Source of the DNA: Exobacillus caeni
GTDB lineage: Bacteria; Bacillota; Bacilli; Bacillales; Guptibacillaceae
Direction: 5' to 3'
DNA: 64,000 nucleotides
NCBI RefSeq assembly: GCF_005747095.1
Contig: NZ_SWLG01000006.1
Span: 248,001-312,000, forward strand
The notes below the pieces were generated by a model. The model did no database searches. It worked only from the letters and a program-made list of their open reading frames with translations, and had not been told where the DNA came from. Position 1 is the first letter of the stretch, and each line of letters starts with the position of its first letter. Shown here one piece after another: positions 60,018 to 64,000 of this stretch. Both the position numbers and the translations under genes were made by a program.

Positions 60018-62033
60018 ATGAAACACATGATATATACACTGCTAGTTGCTCTATTCTTAATGGGACTGCTCACTGGTTGCACCGAAGAGGAACCGCAGCC
60101 TGATGATCGCTTTGCGGCTTATGTAAAAAGCTGGAACGATAAAAATTTTGGCAAGATGTATGATTTGCTTTCAAATGAGTCAAAAGGCGAAATCTCGAAA
60201 GAAGAATTTGTTGAACGTTATCAAAATATTTACGAAGGTATTGAAGCGAACAATGTTAATATCCAATTTACACCTCCGGAAGAAGATGTTGTCCCGAACA
60301 AAAGCGGCCAGGTGTTTTTCCCATATGACGTAAGTATGGATACGATCGCTGGTAAAATTACATATACTCATACCGGAATTTTAATCAAAGAAGGGAAGGA
60401 GGATGAAAACTGGTACTTAAGCTGGGACCCTTCCATGATTTTCCCTAAAATGCGTGATGGAGACCTTGTTCGTGTAAAAACGACGCTTCCAAGAAGAGGT
60501 GAGTTGTTGGACCGGGACGGAAAAGGATTGGCAATCAATGGGGAAGCAATATCCATAGGAATCGAGCCAAGAAGGCTCGGCGAAAACAAAGAAGAAGCGA
60601 AGGGAAAAATTGCAACGGTGATGGAAGTAGAAAAAGCATTTATTGATAAACAGTTAGAGCAGAGCTGGGTTGGCGAAGAAACATTCGTTCCGCTAAAAAC
60701 GTATAGTAAGAATTCTGAGATGATTGAAAAGCTGATGCCGCTTGATGGCATCGTTCAACGTAAAGTACCTGCAAGGGAGTACCCTTTAAATATAGCAGCA
60801 GCACATCTTACAGGATATATAAAGAACATCACCGCTGAACAGTTAGAAGAACTTAAAGGAAAAGGATATACAGCATCATCCCAAATCGGCCAGCGAGGAC
60901 TAGAACAGGTCTTTGAAAACGAATTGAAAGGAGAGCCAGGGGCGATTGTTTTTATTAAACATAAAGACAAAGAAGAAAACACGGTCCTTGCAAGTAAAGA
61001 ACCGAGAGCTGGCAAAGATATTCGTCTGACAATCGATGCGTCCGTCCAAAAATCTTTGTATGAACAGTTAAAAGATGATGCAGGAACAGGAGTCGCGATT
61101 AATCCCCAAACCGGAGAGGTGCTGGGAATGGTGAGTACTCCAGGGTTTGATCCCAATGATTTTGTTCTGGGCATCAGCACTTCCAAATATGAAGAATTGC
61201 AAAATAATCCAAACAAACCAATGGTCACCCGTTTTAAACAGACCTACGCACCCGGTTCTACATTCAAGCCGATCACTGCCGCTATCGGGCTAAAAAACGG
61301 AACGTTAGACCCGAATGAAAAAATGGCCCTGAAAGGGGAAACCTGGAAAGAGGAAGGCTGGGGTAATTATTCTGTCAGAAGGGTCACTGATCCTGGAAAA
61401 CCTGTGGATTTAAAAGACGCACTTGTATACTCGGATAACATATATTTCGCGAAAGAAGCATTGAAAATTGGCGGGGATACATTTTTAAAAGAAGCAAAAC
61501 AGTTTGGAATAGGAGAGAAAATCCCTTTCTCCTATCCATTGAACCCTTCACAGTTGTCCAATGATCAGGTTGCCCCTGAAGGAGTATTGTTAGCGGATAC
61601 CGGTTATGGACAGGGTGAAGTACTGATGAATCCCGTTCATCTTGCGGTATCGTATACACCATTTATTACAAACGGTAACTTATTGAAGCCTGTTTTAAAG
61701 ATGGAAGATTCCGGTGAAAATGTCTGGAAAAAAGGAATAATTTCTTCAGAAACAGCCTCTATTATCAACAAGGATTTAATTCAAGTTGTAGAAGATCCAA
61801 ACGGTACAGCTAACGATGCAAGGGTCGAAGGTATGCAACTTGCAGGGAAAACAGGCACAGCTGAACTCAAGCAAAAAAATACAGAAGATGGAAAAGAAAA
61901 TGGCCTGGCTGTTGCTTATGATGCTCAACAAAAAGATTTTTTAGTTCTACTTTTGGTAGAGAATGCAAATAAAGGAAGCCATGACGTCTTACCAAAAGTT
62001 AAAACCATTTTTGAAAATAGAGGAAAGGAATGA
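60018..62033 (+). CDS. pbpC: Class B penicillin-binding protein, PBP3 (PbpC)-like
   Basis: This 671-residue lipoprotein transpeptidase has a signal ending in LLTGC, an NTF2-like MecA N-terminal domain (about 30-140), a dimerisation domain (TTLPRRGELLDRDGKGLA) and a transpeptidase domain. In the latter the nucleophile Ser414 lies in YAPGSTFKP, SDN in VYSDNIYF and KTG in LAGKTGTAE. It crosslinks peptidoglycan. The MecA-like N-terminal domain is that of low-affinity PBPs such as B. subtilis PbpC and PBP2a; whether this one has low beta-lactam affinity is untested. TAGGAGGGATTTTA precedes the ATG. Confidence 0.93.
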   Translation: MKHMIYTLLVALFLMGLLTGCTEEEPQPDDRFAAYVKSWNDKNFGKMYDLLSNESKGEISKEEFVERYQNIYEGIEANNVNIQFTPPEEDVVPNKSGQVFFPYDVSMDTIAGKITYTHTGILIKEGKEDENWYLSWDPSMIFPKMRDGDLVRVKTTLPRRGELLDRDGKGLAINGEAISIGIEPRRLGENKEEAKGKIATVMEVEKAFIDKQLEQSWVGEETFVPLKTYSKNSEMIEKLMPLDGIVQRKVPAREYPLNIAAAHLTGYIKNITAEQLEELKGKGYTASSQIGQRGLEQVFENELKGEPGAIVFIKHKDKEENTVLASKEPRAGKDIRLTIDASVQKSLYEQLKDDAGTGVAINPQTGEVLGMVSTPGFDPNDFVLGISTSKYEELQNNPNKPMVTRFKQTYAPGSTFKPITAAIGLKNGTLDPNEKMALKGETWKEEGWGNYSVRRVTDPGKPVDLKDALVYSDNIYFAKEALKIGGDTFLKEAKQFGIGEKIPFSYPLNPSQLSNDQVAPEGVLLADTGYGQGEVLMNPVHLAVSYTPFITNGNLLKPVLKMEDSGENVWKKGIISSETASIINKDLIQVVEDPNGTANDARVEGMQLAGKTGTAELKQKNTEDGKENGLAVAYDAQQKDFLVLLLVENANKGSHDVLPKVKTIFENRGKE

Positions 62034-62121
62034 CAGGATATTGAAGAAAACAAAAAGAATCAGCCCATTTTTGCTTCATACCTTGACTTAATGTAGGGGG
62101 ATTGGGTAATATAATTTTTAA

Positions 62122-62355
62122 AGTGAACAATAATTAATAGAAAACGATGATAGACCTATAGTATTCGGACATTCTTTCCAATAGCGATTCGAGGACGGTG
62201 GAAGCTCGAAGGAGAACCCGGAGAAACGGCAGTCTTGAGTTTTATAACTGAAAGAGGATACAAACTACACTGTATCAATTAGGGTGGAACCGCGGGTGCA
62301 ACCAGCTCTCGTCCCTGGCAAATCTTTTTGCCTTTGGGATGAGAGCTTTTTTGTT
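62122..62355 (+). promoter_or_regulatory. T-box riboswitch (glycine) upstream of glyS
   Basis: The T-box AGGGTGGAACCGCG (62281-62294) pairs with the acceptor end of uncharged tRNA. A terminator AGCTCTC..TCCC/GGGA..GAGAGCT (62304-62347) with a T-run follows. A GGC at 62228-62230 in the upstream structured region is a possible glycine specifier (inference). TTGACT (62083) with TAATAT/TATAAT (62107-62115) is the likely promoter. Confidence 0.93.
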
Positions 62356-62396
62356 TTATAGATAAGAATTAATTTAGTAAAAGGAGAGAACTTTAC

Positions 62397-63779
62397 ATGG
62401 CAATTACAATGGATCAAATTACTGCTGTCGCAAAACATCGGGGGTTTATATTCCCGGGATCTGAGATTTACGGAGGCCTGGCAAACACCTGGGATTACGG
62501 TCCTCTAGGTGTCGAGTTAAAAAACAATATTAAGCGTGCATGGTGGGAAAAGTTTATTCAGCAATCCCCGTATAATGTTGGGCTTGATGCTGCAATCTTG
62601 ATGAATCCTAAGACCTGGGAAGCATCAGGCCACCTTGGTAATTTCAGTGATCCGATGATTGACTGTAAAAGCTGTAAAACACGCCATCGTGCCGATAACC
62701 TTATCGAAGACGCATTAGCTGAAAAAGGAATCGAAAAGATCGTCGATGGTCTTCCGTTTGACGAAATGGAAAAACTGATCGAGGAGCATGACATTAAATG
62801 CCCGAATTGCGGTGCGCATGATTTTACCGACATTCGTCAGTTCGAATTAATGTTCAAAACTTACCAGGGTGTTACAGAAGGAAGCGGCAACGAGATTTAT
62901 CTCCGCCCTGAAACAGCACAGGGAATCTTTGTAAACTTTAAAAACGTTCAACGTTCAATGCGTAAGAAAGTTCCGTTTGGCATTGGCCAAATCGGAAAAA
63001 GTTTTCGTAATGAAATTACACCTGGAAACTTTACTTTCCGTACCCGTGAGTTTGAACAGATGGAGCTTGAATTTTTCTGCAAGCCTGGAGAAGAACTGGA
63101 GTGGTATGACTACTGGAAGAACTTCTGTAATGACTGGTTGTTATCCCTTGGAATGAAAGAAGAGAACGTTCGGTTACGTGAACATGAGAGTGAAGAACTA
63201 TCGCACTATAGTAATGCTACAACAGATATCGAATACAAATTCCCATTCGGGTGGGGAGAATTATGGGGAATCGCTTCTCGTACCGATTTTGACTTAAAGC
63301 GCCATATGGAACATTCAAATGAAGACTTTACGTATCATGATCAGCAAACAAATGAGAAGTATGTACCTTATTGTATCGAGCCTGCCCTCGGAGTAGACCG
63401 CGTGACGCTTGCATATTTGATCGATGCATATGAAGACCAGGAGCTTGAAGATGGAACAAGCAGAACCGTTATGCATTTCCATCCGGCGATCGCACCGTAT
63501 AAAGCTGCGATCTTCCCGTTATCAAAAAAGCTTTCTGATGAAGCATATAAGATTTTTGAAGAACTATCCAGGGATTTTATGATCGATTTTGATGACTCTG
63601 GCTCTATCGGCAAAAGATACCGCCGCCATGATGAGGTCGGAACGCCTTATTGCATCACATTTGATTTTGATTCAGTCGAAGACCAACAGGTGACAATTCG
63701 TGACAGAGATACGATGGAACAAAAGAGAATGCCGATTAGTGAACTGCACAGCTTTCTTGAAGAGAAAGTTCAGTTTTAA
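62397..63779 (+). CDS. glyS: Glycyl-tRNA synthetase, homodimeric (alpha2) type
   Basis: This 460-residue class II synthetase charges tRNA-Gly. Motif 1 follows [18 protein letters not shown]; a zinc-like knuckle [10 protein letters not shown]...CPNCGAHD lies at about 88-140; motif 2 is [25 protein letters not shown]; motif 3 is [13 protein letters not shown]. The C-terminal anticodon domain ([10 protein letters not shown]) completes it. This is the one-gene form found in archaea, eukaryotes and some Firmicutes, not the two-gene alpha2beta2 GlyQ-GlyS form of B. subtilis. Controlled by the T-box upstream. Confidence 0.95.
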   Translation: MAITMDQITAVAKHRGFIFPGSEIYGGLANTWDYGPLGVELKNNIKRAWWEKFIQQSPYNVGLDAAILMNPKTWEASGHLGNFSDPMIDCKSCKTRHRADNLIEDALAEKGIEKIVDGLPFDEMEKLIEEHDIKCPNCGAHDFTDIRQFELMFKTYQGVTEGSGNEIYLRPETAQGIFVNFKNVQRSMRKKVPFGIGQIGKSFRNEITPGNFTFRTREFEQMELEFFCKPGEELEWYDYWKNFCNDWLLSLGMKEENVRLREHESEELSHYSNATTDIEYKFPFGWGELWGIASRTDFDLKRHMEHSNEDFTYHDQQTNEKYVPYCIEPALGVDRVTLAYLIDAYEDQELEDGTSRTVMHFHPAIAPYKAAIFPLSKKLSDEAYKIFEELSRDFMIDFDDSGSIGKRYRRHDEVGTPYCITFDFDSVEDQQVTIRDRDTMEQKRMPISELHSFLEEKVQF

Positions 63780-63805
63780 CTGCAAAGATAACAAAACCCT
63801 AAAAT

Positions 63806-63848
63806 ACAGGGACTGATTCATTTCCGAATCGGTTCCTGTTTTGTTTTT
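63806..63848 (+). terminator. Intrinsic terminator after glyS
   Basis: A 14-bp stem with G-U pairs (63806-63819 with 63826-63839) is followed by TTTGTTTTTA. Confidence 0.85.
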
Positions 63849-63914
63849 ACGCATTCTTTTCTCACTGCGATTTCCATATGATGAAGTAATGGGACATGTA
63901 TGGGAGAGTTGCTT

Positions 63915-64000
63915 ATGAGAACACTTTTAAAGGATTCATTCAAAATAGCAGCTGCTTTTATTGGTACAGTAGTCGGGGCGGGCTTTGCTACCGGAAAAGA
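63915..64000 (+). CDS. YkvI-like membrane protein, 5' end only
   Basis: The ATG at 63915 follows GGGAGAG and the ORF runs off the window after 28 codons. IAAAFIGTVVGAGFATGKE is the first helix and the conserved GAGFATG turn of the YkvI family (APC-fold membrane proteins of unknown substrate). Truncated by the window edge, not by mutation. Confidence 0.7.
   Translation, partial: MRTLLKDSFKIAAAFIGTVVGAGFATGK

Noticed and set aside
1-64000. CRISPR array, tRNA/rRNA genes, prophage or integrated element
   Set aside because: No regularly spaced direct repeats, no cloverleaf or rRNA sequence, and no integrase, transposase or phage structural gene were found by reading; only decayed dispersed repeats are present.

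Overview
The window comes from an AT-rich, endospore-forming Firmicute of the Bacillaceae. The evidence is SpoVA-type channel genes, spore photoproduct lyase with its SplA regulator (splAB), SleB/CwlJ-type cortex hydrolases, KapB, YuzB, YpjP, a T-box, an S-box, many TTG/GTG starts behind strong AAGGAGG-type ribosome sites, and frequent U-tailed hairpin terminators. The gene set and order recall Bacillus, Fictibacillus and relatives; I cannot fix the genus. Most of the window is ordinary chromosome. I see no transposase, integrase, phage module, CRISPR array, rRNA or tRNA.

Layout. 0-8 kb: class 3 lipase, tRNA-uridine hydroxylase TrhO, a TelA-family gene with an unknown partner, glutaredoxin-like protein, acyl-CoA dehydrogenase, polysaccharide deacetylase, HAD phosphatase, DUF2935 protein. 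8-14.6 kb: SleB-like hydrolase, KapB, a second TrhO, NRDE protein, EamA transporter, S51 peptidase, YpjP. 14.6-20 kb: YuzB, thioredoxin reductase, Hsp20, thyA-dfrA, a Rossmann protein and a ferredoxin. 20-26 kb: two small unknown genes, a yxlEFG-like ABC exporter operon without sigY, DUF2203, M20 amidohydrolase, LysM-SleB hydrolase, GNAT. 26.3-28.6 kb: an ABC-F gene behind an attenuator leader. 29-37.6 kb: a CodY-box-preceded dpp-ykf operon for murein peptide uptake and breakdown, lacking its ATPases and ending in a beta-lactamase-like gene. 37.6-47 kb: YkuD, phosphodiesterase, squalene/phytoene synthase, fni, splAB, NhaC-type antiporter, a DsbA/FrnE oxidoreductase with an in-frame UGA at its catalytic cysteine, quinone oxidoreductase, then an S-box upstream of an FbpA-like gene and msrA. 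47-53.4 kb: a membrane alpha/beta hydrolase, then a seven-gene operon laid out like the spore heat-resistance operon spoVA2mob. 53.4-64 kb: topB, patatin, M29 aminopeptidase, small proteins, a second leader that now precedes no recognisable gene, PBP3-like transpeptidase, T-box plus homodimeric glyS, and the start of a YkvI-like membrane gene.

The observations most worth following are: (1) the candidate selenocysteine codon and SECIS-like hairpin in the FrnE-type gene at 44208-44813; (2) two leaders built alike (short ORF, antiterminator segment just after its stop codon, intrinsic terminator), one before an ABC-F gene and one apparently orphaned at 59282-59576; (3) the spoVA2mob-like operon with no visible mobile element beside it; (4) a dispersed repeat whose 27-base end is found perfectly inverted at two sites 32.6 kb apart.
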